Below, piece after piece: positions 1-7,795 of a DNA stretch of 64,000 nt. The DNA is taken from positions 1 to 64,000 of the forward strand of contig ONMN01000001.1 of the NCBI GenBank assembly GCA_900318885.1, given 5' to 3'. The number at the start of each line of letters is the position of its first letter. The stretch's first letter is position 1. The notes below the pieces were generated by a model that was given only the letters and a program-made list of their open reading frames with translations, ran no database searches and was not told the DNA's origin. This stretch comes from an uncultured Prevotellaceae bacterium. Its GTDB lineage: Bacteria; Bacteroidota; Bacteroidia; Bacteroidales; Bacteroidaceae. The position numbers and the translations under genes were made by a program.

Positions 1-272
1 GCATCAAGAAAGAATATTGCCGCGTAGCCATCAATGACGAGGGCAACCTCACCATCGCCATTGAGAACAAACAGGAACACAAGCATGAGGACAGTCACCA
101 TCACTATCTGCGCCGTGAGTTCAGCTATTCTAACTACGAGCAGAACTACGTGCTGCCAGACGATGTGGTGAAGGATCAGATTTCTGCCAAGGTAGAGGAC
201 GGCATCCTGACCATCACGATGCCGAAGACCGAACCGAAGGAGAAAGTCACCAAGGCCATTGAGGTCTCATAA
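1..272 (+). CDS. Hsp20/alpha-crystallin small heat shock protein, 3' part
   Basis: The gene enters from the left edge; the open frame starts at base 3 and ends at TAA. The visible 89 residues are the C-terminal part of an alpha-crystallin domain: a beta strand with the RREFSYSNYEQ segment, then LPDDVVKDQISAKVEDGILTI, which matches the family pattern of a positively charged strand followed by A-x-x-x-dGvLtI-x-xPK, and a short tail EKVTKAIEVS. Small heat shock proteins are ATP-independent holdases that form cytosolic oligomers and bind unfolding proteins. A hairpin and a dispersed palindrome follow the stop. The family call is firm; the N-terminus and promoter are outside the window. Confidence 0.85.
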   Translation, partial: IKKEYCRVAINDEGNLTIAIENKQEHKHEDSHHHYLRREFSYSNYEQNYVLPDDVVKDQISAKVEDGILTITMPKTEPKEKVTKAIEVS

Positions 273-293
273 AGTGATTCCACTTCAAAACAG

Positions 294-332
294 CAAGACC
301 CCGACCTGCAGGAATGCAAGCCGGGGTTGTTG
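294..332 (+). terminator. Hairpin after the Hsp20 gene
   Basis: CCCCG at 299-303 pairs with CGGGG at 322-326, extended by CAAGA / TTGTTG, with a tgca...tgca inner pairing. There is no clear T tract, so it is a possible terminator only. Confidence 0.4.
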
Positions 333-354
333 TGTCAGGTACCAGGTTCCTGAC
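332..354. repeat. Dispersed palindrome, copy 1
   Basis: TGTCAGG and CCTGACA arms around TACCAGGTT. The same 23 bases recur at 1490-1512, and a relative with the same TGACAGGTACCAG start lies at 61917-61941. It sits just after the Hsp20 hairpin. Confidence 0.8.
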
Positions 355-485
355 ATTTTGTTCGGAATTAACAGAATTTAATAGACGCGAGTGACTTTTT
401 TTCTCTATTTCCTACCCTTTTATTGTTTTTTTTTGTATTTTTGCAGCAGACAATAAATATTATAAACTAAAAATTACACTACGCT

Positions 486-1450
486 ATGAAAATTATTGAT
501 TGCGAATTTCACTATTATCTGCCTGAGTTGATGGACTATCTCGCTACGAGAGATAAAGCCATGAGGTATTATCCAGAGAAAAAAGTTCTGGAAGTGAGGG
601 ATAAGATCTATGCCCATTTCAGTGGCGTGACGAACTCTTATCCCGTGATTGACGAGTTGATGAATTTCGGAGCGGAGCGCGTAGCGGAGATGGACCGCAA
701 CGGCGTTGACGCCGCTGTGATGTCTTCTTCGCCTGCGTTGGAGGAACTTCCTGAGAAGGAGTGCGTGTATTTCGCTAAGAAATCTAACGACGCTGTGGCA
801 GAACTCATCAAGAAATTCCCCGGTCGTTTCTTTGGCGCTGCGGTTTTGCCGACGCCATACGTTGATGAGGCCATCAAGGAGTTGGAGCGTTGCGTCAAAG
901 AGCTGGGATTCAAATACTGGCACACACATTCCAATTACATGCATGAGCACCTGTATGAGGAGAAATACCTTCCCCTGCTGGCCAAAGCTGAAGAGTTGGG
1001 CTGTGCCGTCTATGTTCATCCGCAGGCTTCCGACGACAAGGATATGAAGGAGATGGGCTATGTGTATTCTTCGCCAGGTCTTGGATTCGGACTGGATGCC
1101 ATGAAGACGTCGTTGCGACTGATTCTGAACGGCACCTTCGACAAGTTCCCCAAGCTGAGAATGATTCTCGGCCATTGTGGCGAATACTTCCCGTTCATCA
1201 TCGACAGGGTGGACAACCGTTTTGCATGGATCAAGGACGATGAGGTGAAGATGAAGCACACGGTAGCTTACTACTTCAAGAACAAGAATGTGGTGATGAC
1301 CACCAGCGGCATTATGTCTAAAATCACCTTTGAGTGTACCAAACAGGCTTTCGGCATCGACAGCATCATCTTCGCCTCAGACTACTCGATCTGACGGAAG
1401 AGGAAAAAGAAAAACTCTTCCACCTGAATGCCGAGAAGTATATTTTATAA
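486..1450 (+). pseudogene. Amidohydrolase family 2 protein with a broken 3' end
   Basis: The open frame from ATG 486 to TGA 1394 gives 302 residues of an amidohydrolase-2 (ACMSD / gamma-resorcylate decarboxylase-like) TIM barrel: a metal-site start DCEFHYY (H9), a mid-barrel histidine in VYVHPQ, a conserved LGHCGEYFPF, and the terminal FASDY motif. Right after FASDYSI the frame stops. In another frame, from 1388, the sequence continues as DLTEEEKEKLFHLNAEKYIL and stop at 1450, which is the expected last helix of this family. About 20 codons between the two blocks are missing and the frame is lost, so this is a deletion with frameshift. The catalytic barrel is nearly complete, so residual activity cannot be excluded. 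A copy of the dispersed palindrome follows 39 bases after the remnant stop. Confidence 0.75.
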
Positions 1451-1489
1451 ACCTAAAAAACGCAAAAGCTATGAAGACTAAAATCCGTG

Positions 1490-1512
1490 TGTCAGGTACC
1501 AGGTTCCTGACA
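1490..1512. repeat. Dispersed palindrome, copy 2
   Basis: Identical over 23 bases to the element at 332-354 (arms TGTCAGG / CCTGACA). It lies just beyond the broken amidohydrolase gene. Confidence 0.8.
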
Positions 1513-1600
1513 TACTTGCAGTGAGTCGCTCATCGTCTTCATGCCGTAAATGAGCAGTGCCAGAGAACCAAGCAATCTAAATGTAATGTCAATTGTCAAC

Positions 1601-1626
1601 TATGCCAGGGGACGTCCCCTGGCATA
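1601..1626. repeat. Dispersed palindrome, copy 3 (perfect, 26 bp)
   Basis: TATGCCAGGGGAC followed by its exact reverse complement GTCCCCTGGCATA, with no loop. It is followed 24 bases later by a sister copy. The arms share the pyrimidine-CA-GGG core of the other palindromes. Confidence 0.85.
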
Positions 1627-1650
1627 ATCAGTTGTCGGGCAAATTGTTAC

Positions 1651-1675
1651 TATGCCAGGGGACTCCCCTGACATA
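1651..1675. repeat. Dispersed palindrome, copy 4
   Basis: TATGCCAGGGGAC / TCCCCTGACATA, a slightly degenerate sister of the 26-bp palindrome at 1601. Both lie upstream of the BspA-like gene and close to its promoter. Confidence 0.8.
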
Positions 1676-1711
1676 ATCAAAAAGAAATGCGTTTTTTTCC
1701 GTGAAATTTTG

Positions 1712-1719
1712 TACCTTTG
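1712..1719 (+). promoter_or_regulatory. Promoter -7 box of the BspA-like gene
   Basis: TACCTTTG followed by CA, the Bacteroidetes sigma-ABfr -7 motif, 38 bases before the ATG at 1758. The T-rich stretch about 20 bases upstream fits the loose -33 element. Confidence 0.65.
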
Positions 1720-1757
1720 CACGCAGAATTTAATTATAGAACTAAATCATAAGCTTT

Positions 1758-3899
1758 ATGAAATTAAAATTACTCTTAACTTTTGCCCTCCTGCTGACGG
1801 CAGTGACGGGCGCATGGGCGCTTGAGCCACAAAACGATGACGTCTGGGACGAGACGACGAAGACGCTGACCGTGAATACGGAAACGGTAGCACAGAATGC
1901 GTACCGAAACCGCAGCGAGATTGAGAATGTCATCATCAGCAACGACGTGACGAGCATCGGTGATTATGCTTTCCAGGACTGCACCAACTTAAAGACTGTA
2001 TTCATCGGCAATGGCGTGACGAGCATTGGCCTCCAAGTTTTCTTGGGCTGCACCAACTTAAAGACCGTTATTGTGTCGCGCACGTCTTCGGCACCACAAA
2101 TTAATGACTATTCGTTTTATCCATCTCCCAACCTGAAGATCTATGTACCGGTGGATAACAATGGTAATATTCTTCCGGCCTATCAACAAGGCGTTTGGCG
2201 TGATTATTATTTCAACAAATATCTCGTCGGCAGTTGGATGAGTGGCACCTGCGCCACAACGCTAAAAAATGGCGTGCTGACTGTTGTTGGCTTCGCTCTG
2301 GCAGGCTACGCAGGACCTAATTCTCGTGGTGACATTACCTCCGTCGTCATCGATGAGAGCGTGACAAGCATTAGCGGTAATGCTTTCTCCGGTTGCGATA
2401 ATCTGACAACCATCACTGTTGATGCGAACAATCAGACGTTCGATGCTCGTGACAACTGCGTTGCCATTATCCGTACCGCCGACGACGAACTGGTGGCAGG
2501 ATGCAAGAATACCACCATCCCCAACAGCGTAGCGAGCATTGGGGATCATGCTTTCGAATCTTGCGGTCTGACCACCATCATCATCCCTGAGAGCGTGACG
2601 AGCATCGGCGCTTCGGCATTCCAGGGCAACGGCAATTTGACCTCCATCAACATTCCTGCGAGCGTGACGAGCATCGGCGATCAAGCTTTCTTTCAATGCG
2701 GCCTGACCACCATCAGCATCCCTGATGGGGTGCAAAGCATTGGTGGTTACGCTTTCTGCGGGTGTTCTAACTTGGAATCTGTGGCCATCGGCAGCGGCGT
2801 GACGAGCATTGGTAGTTCAGCTTTTGTAAATTGTGACAAACTGGCAACCATCACCGTTGCTGCGAACAATCAGACGTTCGACTCGCGCGACAACTGCAAC
2901 GCCATCATCCGTACCACCGACAATGTGCTGGTGCAAGGCAGCATAAATACCGTCATCCCTAACAGCGTAACGTGCATTGGCGATATGGCATTTTGGGACC
3001 ACGGCGGCCTGACCTCCATCATCATCCCCGCCAGTGTGCAGAGCATCGGCGCGACTGCTTTCAATCAGTGCGACGGCCTGAGCACTGTGACCATCGGCAG
3101 CGGTGTAACGAGCATCAGTAACTCTGCTTTCGCTGGTTGCGACAACCTGGGAAGTGTCACCATTTATGCCACCAACGCGCCGACGCTGGGTATGAACGTG
3201 TTTTATAGCAAGGTCAACACCTGGCGCAAGTATTATGTGTTCAGCGACCGCGTGGATGCCTACAAGTCCGCTTGGGGCATGAATGACGCCATCGAGGACA
3301 TTCCTGCGCTGGAGGTACACGACGCGGGCGGCGAGCTGGGCAGCTGGTGTACGTACTACAACGGACTGGCAGACGCGACAGTAGCTGACGGCACCACCGT
3401 ATATACCGCCAAGCGGAACAATGAGGGTGGTGTGACGCTGACAGCGACGGGCAGCCGCATCATCAAGCGTGGCGAGGCCGTGCTGCTGAAATCCGCCGCC
3501 AATGTCGTTCTGTCGTCGGCAGCCTCGTCAGGCGACGGTGTCTACGACGGCAATGAACTGCAGGGCGTGGACGTGGAAACGCCGCAGGATGCCAACACGA
3601 CGTACTATGTGCTGAGCAAACCTGCAGGCAAGGACTTCGGATTCTATAAGCTGGCGCGAGAGAACGGCAACAGCGAGCCGATAAAGCTCAGCGCCAACAA
3701 GGCGTACCTGGCCGTGGCGAACGCTCACGACGCACCGGCATACCTCGGATTCGACGAGAACACGACGGCTATTAACGAACACGAATTTAACGAATCTCAC
3801 GAATTAAGCGGCGCAATCTATGACCTGCAGGGACGTAAGGTCGCTAACCCCAGCAAGGGTCTCTACATCGTGAATGGTAAAAAGGTCGTGATTAAGTGA
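1758..3899 (+). CDS. BspA-family leucine-rich-repeat surface protein
   Basis: A 713-residue exported protein. It has a classical signal peptide (MKLKLLLTFALLLTAVTGAWA), then about ten LRR_5 (Treponema/BspA type) repeats between residues 45 and 490 with the recurring core vtSIGd.AF.gC.nLttI.IP. The middle repeats carry long inserts such as TVDANNQTFDARDNC. A non-repeat region follows, and the tail from about 675 reads GAIYDLQGRKV...KGLYIVNGKKVVIK, the C-terminal beta module typical of cell-surface proteins in this group. Such proteins are linked to adhesion and host or matrix binding; the target here is unknown. It has its own promoter and is followed by a GC hairpin, so it is probably monocistronic. 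Confidence 0.85.
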   Translation: MKLKLLLTFALLLTAVTGAWALEPQNDDVWDETTKTLTVNTETVAQNAYRNRSEIENVIISNDVTSIGDYAFQDCTNLKTVFIGNGVTSIGLQVFLGCTNLKTVIVSRTSSAPQINDYSFYPSPNLKIYVPVDNNGNILPAYQQGVWRDYYFNKYLVGSWMSGTCATTLKNGVLTVVGFALAGYAGPNSRGDITSVVIDESVTSISGNAFSGCDNLTTITVDANNQTFDARDNCVAIIRTADDELVAGCKNTTIPNSVASIGDHAFESCGLTTIIIPESVTSIGASAFQGNGNLTSINIPASVTSIGDQAFFQCGLTTISIPDGVQSIGGYAFCGCSNLESVAIGSGVTSIGSSAFVNCDKLATITVAANNQTFDSRDNCNAIIRTTDNVLVQGSINTVIPNSVTCIGDMAFWDHGGLTSIIIPASVQSIGATAFNQCDGLSTVTIGSGVTSISNSAFAGCDNLGSVTIYATNAPTLGMNVFYSKVNTWRKYYVFSDRVDAYKSAWGMNDAIEDIPALEVHDAGGELGSWCTYYNGLADATVADGTTVYTAKRNNEGGVTLTATGSRIIKRGEAVLLKSAANVVLSSAASSGDGVYDGNELQGVDVETPQDANTTYYVLSKPAGKDFGFYKLARENGNSEPIKLSANKAYLAVANAHDAPAYLGFDENTTAINEHEFNESHELSGAIYDLQGRKVANPSKGLYIVNGKKVVIK

Positions 3900-3948
3900 G
3901 AGAAGTGAACGAGCTCGAGCGAAGCTCAAGGTAGTTATAAAATAGGAG

Positions 3949-3964
3949 TGCCCCTCGCGGGGCA
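3949..3964 (+). terminator. GC hairpin after the BspA-like gene
   Basis: TGCCCC / GGGGCA with a TCGC loop, 50 bases past the stop. It lacks a T tract, so termination is only possible. Bases 3907-3930 just before it (GAACGAGCTCGAGCG...) resemble the REP-like repeat near 25513. Confidence 0.4.
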
Positions 3965-4092
3965 GAAATCCAACAAATCTAACAAATAATATAAAGAGAT
4001 TTTGAACGATTTTGAATGATTTGAAAGATTTCTCGCCGGAGGCGACTAAAATAAAAAAAAGAACAGCAATATAAGAATATACGAAACCCGCA

Positions 4093-4191
4093 ATGATGGT
4101 TTACTGCCTGAAGGCGCAGCCCCAGCTGCTAGCAGGCTCACCGACGCAGCAACTGCCGAAGGACGACCTCGAGACCATCGAACAGTGGTAA
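4093..4191 (+). CDS. Possible 32-residue peptide
   Basis: ATGATG-started frame encoding a short peptide with the segment QLLAGSPTQQLPKDD and ending in EQW. In this group short peptides with an LAGSP / LAASP segment followed by an acidic tail are commonly annotated after surface-protein genes. Only that resemblance, and the location after the BspA gene, support it. No promoter box was identified. It could be chance. Confidence 0.25.
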   Translation: MMVYCLKAQPQLLAGSPTQQLPKDDLETIEQW

Positions 4192-4206
4192 AAGAAAAAT
4201 GAGGTA

Positions 4207-4284
4207 ATAACCTGCCATTATTTCGCGATAATGGCAGGTTATTTCGCGATAATGGCAGGTTATTTGCGCTAAATGGCAGGTTAT
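4207..4284. repeat. One left arm, three competing right arms (hairpin array)
   Basis: ATAACCTGCCATTAT (4207-4221) is followed by its perfect complement at 4228-4242, again perfectly at 4249-4263, and a third time with mismatches at 4270-4284. The spacer TTTCGCG is repeated. The single left arm can pair with any of the three right arms. Confidence 0.8.
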
Positions 4285-4294
4285 GGTATGGCGA

Positions 4295-4424
4295 GGGGGG
4301 AGATGGGGGAGATGATTCCTTAGGGGTTTGAAAAAAAAATCCCTAAATACCCTGTAGAAATGTGCAAGGGAATTAGGGATTTATTTTTAGTATTATATAG
4401 AAATCATCTCCCCCATCTCCCCCC
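4295..4424. repeat. 23-bp perfect inverted repeat, C-rich, next to the VapE remnant
   Basis: GGGGGGAGATGGGGG... (4295-4317) is matched exactly by its reverse complement at 4402-4424. Inside the 84-base interval is a second stem, AAATCCCTAA (4337-4346) with TTAGGGATTT (4373-4382). The C-rich arm begins 12 bases past the stop of the VapE-type remnant. G runs at 4295-4325 could form a quadruplex. Confidence 0.8.
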
Positions 4425-4435
4425 TTTTTGGGGAT

Positions 4436-4608
4436 TTAGAACACTTCGGGGACAAATTCCTTGGCATCTTCCTTGTTTTCGCGGTTATGAAGATCAGGGT
4501 CAACCTTAGTTACCAAATATTTAATGACCCCCCTAATCTTTTTCGTTTCGAATCCAAGACGCTTCATGCATCTCCCAATCGAAATGGCGTTGTACTCCCG
4601 ACCTCGTA
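4436..4608 (-). pseudogene. 3' remnant of a VapE/VirE-type gene (DUF3874-like tail)
   Basis: Read leftward, an open frame of about 57 codons without a start contains EYNAISIGRCMKRLGFETK, then KYLVTKVDP and a charged tail ending in FVPEVF and stop. The segment matches the C-terminal winged-helix-like domain of Bacteroidetes VapE/VirE proteins. Compare STKIHLGMAMKELGFEGK near the end of the intact VapE protein in this window (59860-61068). The frame is cut at its 5' side exactly where the palindrome at 4609 begins. Homology rests on one pattern in a short stretch, so the call is moderate. Confidence 0.6.
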
Positions 4609-4635
4609 TGTGACAAGGGACAATCCCCTGTCACA
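4609..4635. repeat. Dispersed palindrome, copy 5
   Basis: TGTGACAAGGGA / TCCCCTGTCACA around CAA. It abuts the 5' break of the VapE remnant and shares the GGGACAAT-CCCC core with the palindrome at 40202. Confidence 0.8.
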
Positions 4636-4691
4636 TCTATCATGTTATTTGTTTTAGTAAAGTAATGCGACGATGAGATAGCATAAATGCC

Positions 4692-4772
4692 TTAGGTGGT
4701 AACGTCGGCCATGAGGTCGCGACGGCCAATGAGACTGAAGATGCTGATGCGGTTGTCAAATCTTACGCCCAT
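4692..4772 (-). CDS. Possible 26-residue ORF with its own promoter
   Basis: Frame MGVRFDNRISIFSLIGRR... to TAA, starting 30 bases after a consensus TATCTTTG box at 4802-4809 (minus strand). The composition is protein-like, but it is short and I do not recognise it. It may be the 5' stub of a lost gene. Confidence 0.3.
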   Translation of the reverse strand: MGVRFDNRISIFSLIGRRDLMADVTT

Positions 4773-4801
4773 AATCTTCGCTGTTTTTACGATTCACGGT
4801 G

Positions 4802-4809
4802 CAAAGATA
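4802..4809 (-). promoter_or_regulatory. Promoter -7 box, leftward
   Basis: CAAAGATA on the plus strand is TATCTTTG leftward, facing the 26-residue frame. A second such box is at 4878-4885. Confidence 0.5.
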
Positions 4810-4958
4810 GTGCAAAATTTCGATTAAGCAAAGGGAATGAGAATAAATTTTCATTCGTGATAAACACTTTTCGGGTACAAAGATACGTAAAAAAAAGCAA
4901 AAACAGCTTTCTTATTGACGTTTTATGCTATAATTGCCTTTATTTCATCGAAAATTCG

Positions 4959-4966
4959 TATCTTTG
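4959..4966 (+). promoter_or_regulatory. Promoter -7 box of the sensor kinase pair
   Basis: TATCTTTG followed by CAG, 28 bases before the first in-frame ATG (4994) and 61 before the ATG at 5027 that gives the better signal peptide. Confidence 0.65.
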
Positions 4967-4993
4967 CAGCGATTTAGGTGTTTTTTCTAACAA

Positions 4994-7792
4994 ATGTACG
5001 ATATGCATAAACCCACATGCGATGAAATGTCATGGTGTAAGAGAGCAATGATGTTACTGCTCTCTGTATATCTCTCATTGGTAGTAGCATTTGCCCAATC
5101 AGACACTACACGGGTATTCTCAGTGAACAGTCCGCTGATTTATGAAGACGTATGGGACTTGTGGCCCTACTCGTTTCTGAACGACAACGGCGACCCCGAC
5201 GGCTTCAACGTCGACCTGATTCGGCTCATCATGAAGGAACTGGACATTCCCTACGAAATTAGGTTGAAACCGTCGTCGGAGGCCTTTTGTGACCTGAAGG
5301 AAGGTAAATCGGACTTGATGCTAGGACTAGCCGTAGGATTCCACGACGAGTTCGGCAAATACTCGAAGAATGCTGTCACGCTCTTCACCCAAAGCGTGGT
5401 GACGCCGAAGAACAAGGGGGTGGTTATCAAGCGCTTCCGCGACCTAAGCAACCACCAGGTGATAGTCTGCGACAGTTCGCTGGTCTATCACTTAATGCTG
5501 GAATACGGGTGGGGTGAGAATGCCACTCCCGTGGGGGACATGAGCGAAGCCATTCAGGAGGTCAGCGCCAAGGGCGAGGGACAGATTGTGTGGAATACCC
5601 TTTCGCTGAAATGGCTGATGAACCGATACCATATCGACAACCTTGAACTGACACCTGTCAATATGCCTCATGGTGAGTACAAGTTCATGTCGAACAACCA
5701 GCAACTGCTTGACAAGCTCGATGAGGCCTATACCAGACTCTATACCAACGACAAGATACAACCCTTGCAGGATAAATGGTTCTATCCCGAGCGGCAGAAT
5801 ATGGAAGAGCCGAAAGGATTGTGGTATCTGCTGGGTGGCGGTTTGCTGCTACTCGTCTTCATGGCTGTTTATGGCATCAGTTACCGTATCCAAAACCGGA
5901 AGATAAGACTTGAGAACGTCAAACGCAACAATCGTCTGGCGCTGATTCTTCAGACTAGTCAAGTACACATCTGGACCTACGACATCAAGACGAACCAGTT
6001 CTCCTGGCATAACGACAACGGGCAAGTGGCCTACACTTACGCGATGGAGGAATTCTCCCACCGATACAGCCGCGAGGATTTCATCAGTCTGAAGTCGGCT
6101 CTGGACAAACTCGCTGAAACCAGGAAGACCGATGAGGAAGAGAAGGAAATAGAGCTGAACCTGCGCGCCAAGGACGTGGAAGGCGGTGACACCAACGAGC
6201 GCGACTACCACATCGTGCTGTCCGTATTGAGCCGCGACAAGAAGGGTAATCCCGCCGTCATCATCGGCACTAAGAAGGATGTGACTGAGGAACAGCAGCA
6301 GAAGCGTCTCGATGAAGAGCGCACGTTGCGCTACTGGTCCATCTTCTACACCCCGATTCTGGGCATTATACTTTTCAACAAAGACGGTAGGCTGGTCAAC
6401 ATCAACCCCAAGGCCTGCGACATATTCGGATGCAATGCCGAGGAAATCGTTGAAAAGGGCGTTGATATCCATTCAATGTTCAACATCGACATGCAGGATT
6501 TGGAAGACGTGAATGGATACCAGGGCACCCAGACCGTCGGCCACGACATGATAACCGAATTCCGCCTAATGACCATCCACGACGATGCCGGTGAGATGCT
6601 GGGTGTCTTTGCCTTTTGCCGTGACATCACCATGTCGGTAAGCAGCAAAGACCAAGAGCAGGAAGGCAAAAATAAGATTGACGCGTTGCGCGAAGAGCAG
6701 CGACAATATACCGAGATACTCAACGCCGCCATCGGCGATACCGACATCCGCCAAGTCACCTACTCGCCCGGCTCCCACACACTGACTATCTGCCGGGGTA
6801 CCGACATCATCCAGCATGCGTTGACGCAGACACGCTGCATGACACTGGTCGACGAGCAGTCACAGCGACAGGCCTTGCGTCTTTTGACGGATATGGACGA
6901 CCATGAAGACAAGGTGATTGAGTATAACATCAGGACCACCCTCCGCTCAACGGACGGAAGGCCTTTGATTCTGTATTTCCGCTTAGAGCCCTGCCACGAC
7001 AACGATGGCAAGGTGAAGGAATACCGCGGCATGCTGCGTGACATTAGTGAGATGGACTGGATTGAGCGTCAGATGGATCTGCAGACGGCGAAGGTACAGG
7101 AGGTGGAGAAGACAAAGAGCCGTTTCGTGAAGAATATGGTGCAGGAAATTCGCAATCCAATGAGTGCCGTGGTCGAGCATGTGGCACAGATCAGCGATGA
7201 CAGTCCTTCTGCCAATGAGCCGGAGCTGTGTAAGGTCATCCAGCAGAATGCCGACTATCTGTTGCACATCGTCGACAACATCCTCTACCTGTCGCGCCTG
7301 GAGGCACGGATGGTTGATATTAACCGGCAGCCCCAGAACTTCGCCGAGCTGTTTGAGTCGCAGTGCGCTACGGGCTGGATGAAGTTCATGAATACCGACA
7401 CCAACTACATCGTGGAGAATCCATACGAGCAGCTGACCGTTGACATCGATGCCGAGAACCTTGGCCATGTCATCGAACAGGTGACGCGCAATGCCGCGCA
7501 GCATACGAAGCGGGGCACCGTCAGAGCTCGCTACGACTACATTGGCCGCCGACTGATTATCTCGGTCGACGATACAGGCGATGGCATCCCCGAAGCCGAG
7601 CTTACCCGCATCCAGGAGGAAGAACTAGGCGGTGCCCACAACACGAAGGGCCTGGGGCTGGCCATCACCAAGGAGCTGGTCAGTCAGATGGGAGGCACCT
7701 TCGAGATCAGTTCGGAAGAAGGGTCGGGCACCACTATCTATATCATGATCCCGTGTCACGCCTCAGTCATTAAACGCAAGAAAACCGCTTAG
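4994..7792 (+). CDS. Periplasmic-binding-domain sensor histidine kinase lacking the phospho-acceptor His
   Basis: A 932-residue membrane sensor. In order: signal peptide (best from M12), family-3 solute-binding domain at about 35-265 (YSFLNDNGDPDGFNVDLIRLI, a typical ligand-pocket start), a membrane helix at about 275-297, two or three PAS-like domains (about 305-690), then the dimerisation helix and an HATPase domain. The H-box reads FVKNMVQEIRNPMSA; the usual SHE.R.P has glutamine at the histidine place (codon 7142-7144, residue 717). The ATP site looks retained: N-box EQVTRNAAQH, G1 DTGDGIP, G2 KGLGLAI. It may therefore be a pseudokinase that acts with the next gene, which starts 3 bases downstream and has the same architecture with an intact histidine. 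No response regulator is nearby. The domain order is firm; the partner role is inference. Confidence 0.85.
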   Translation: MYDMHKPTCDEMSWCKRAMMLLLSVYLSLVVAFAQSDTTRVFSVNSPLIYEDVWDLWPYSFLNDNGDPDGFNVDLIRLIMKELDIPYEIRLKPSSEAFCDLKEGKSDLMLGLAVGFHDEFGKYSKNAVTLFTQSVVTPKNKGVVIKRFRDLSNHQVIVCDSSLVYHLMLEYGWGENATPVGDMSEAIQEVSAKGEGQIVWNTLSLKWLMNRYHIDNLELTPVNMPHGEYKFMSNNQQLLDKLDEAYTRLYTNDKIQPLQDKWFYPERQNMEEPKGLWYLLGGGLLLLVFMAVYGISYRIQNRKIRLENVKRNNRLALILQTSQVHIWTYDIKTNQFSWHNDNGQVAYTYAMEEFSHRYSREDFISLKSALDKLAETRKTDEEEKEIELNLRAKDVEGGDTNERDYHIVLSVLSRDKKGNPAVIIGTKKDVTEEQQQKRLDEERTLRYWSIFYTPILGIILFNKDGRLVNINPKACDIFGCNAEEIVEKGVDIHSMFNIDMQDLEDVNGYQGTQTVGHDMITEFRLMTIHDDAGEMLGVFAFCRDITMSVSSKDQEQEGKNKIDALREEQRQYTEILNAAIGDTDIRQVTYSPGSHTLTICRGTDIIQHALTQTRCMTLVDEQSQRQALRLLTDMDDHEDKVIEYNIRTTLRSTDGRPLILYFRLEPCHDNDGKVKEYRGMLRDISEMDWIERQMDLQTAKVQEVEKTKSRFVKNMVQEIRNPMSAVVEHVAQISDDSPSANEPELCKVIQQNADYLLHIVDNILYLSRLEARMVDINRQPQNFAELFESQCATGWMKFMNTDTNYIVENPYEQLTVDIDAENLGHVIEQVTRNAAQHTKRGTVRARYDYIGRRLIISVDDTGDGIPEAELTRIQEEELGGAHNTKGLGLAITKELVSQMGGTFEISSEEGSGTTIYIMIPCHASVIKRKKTA

Positions 7793-7795
7793 CCC

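Noticed and set aside
4994-5026. Using the first ATG of the first sensor kinase as the only start.
   Set aside because: The ATG at 5027 gives a cleaner signal peptide (MSWCKRAMMLLLSVYLSLVV), so the start is left open between the two; the longer form is listed.
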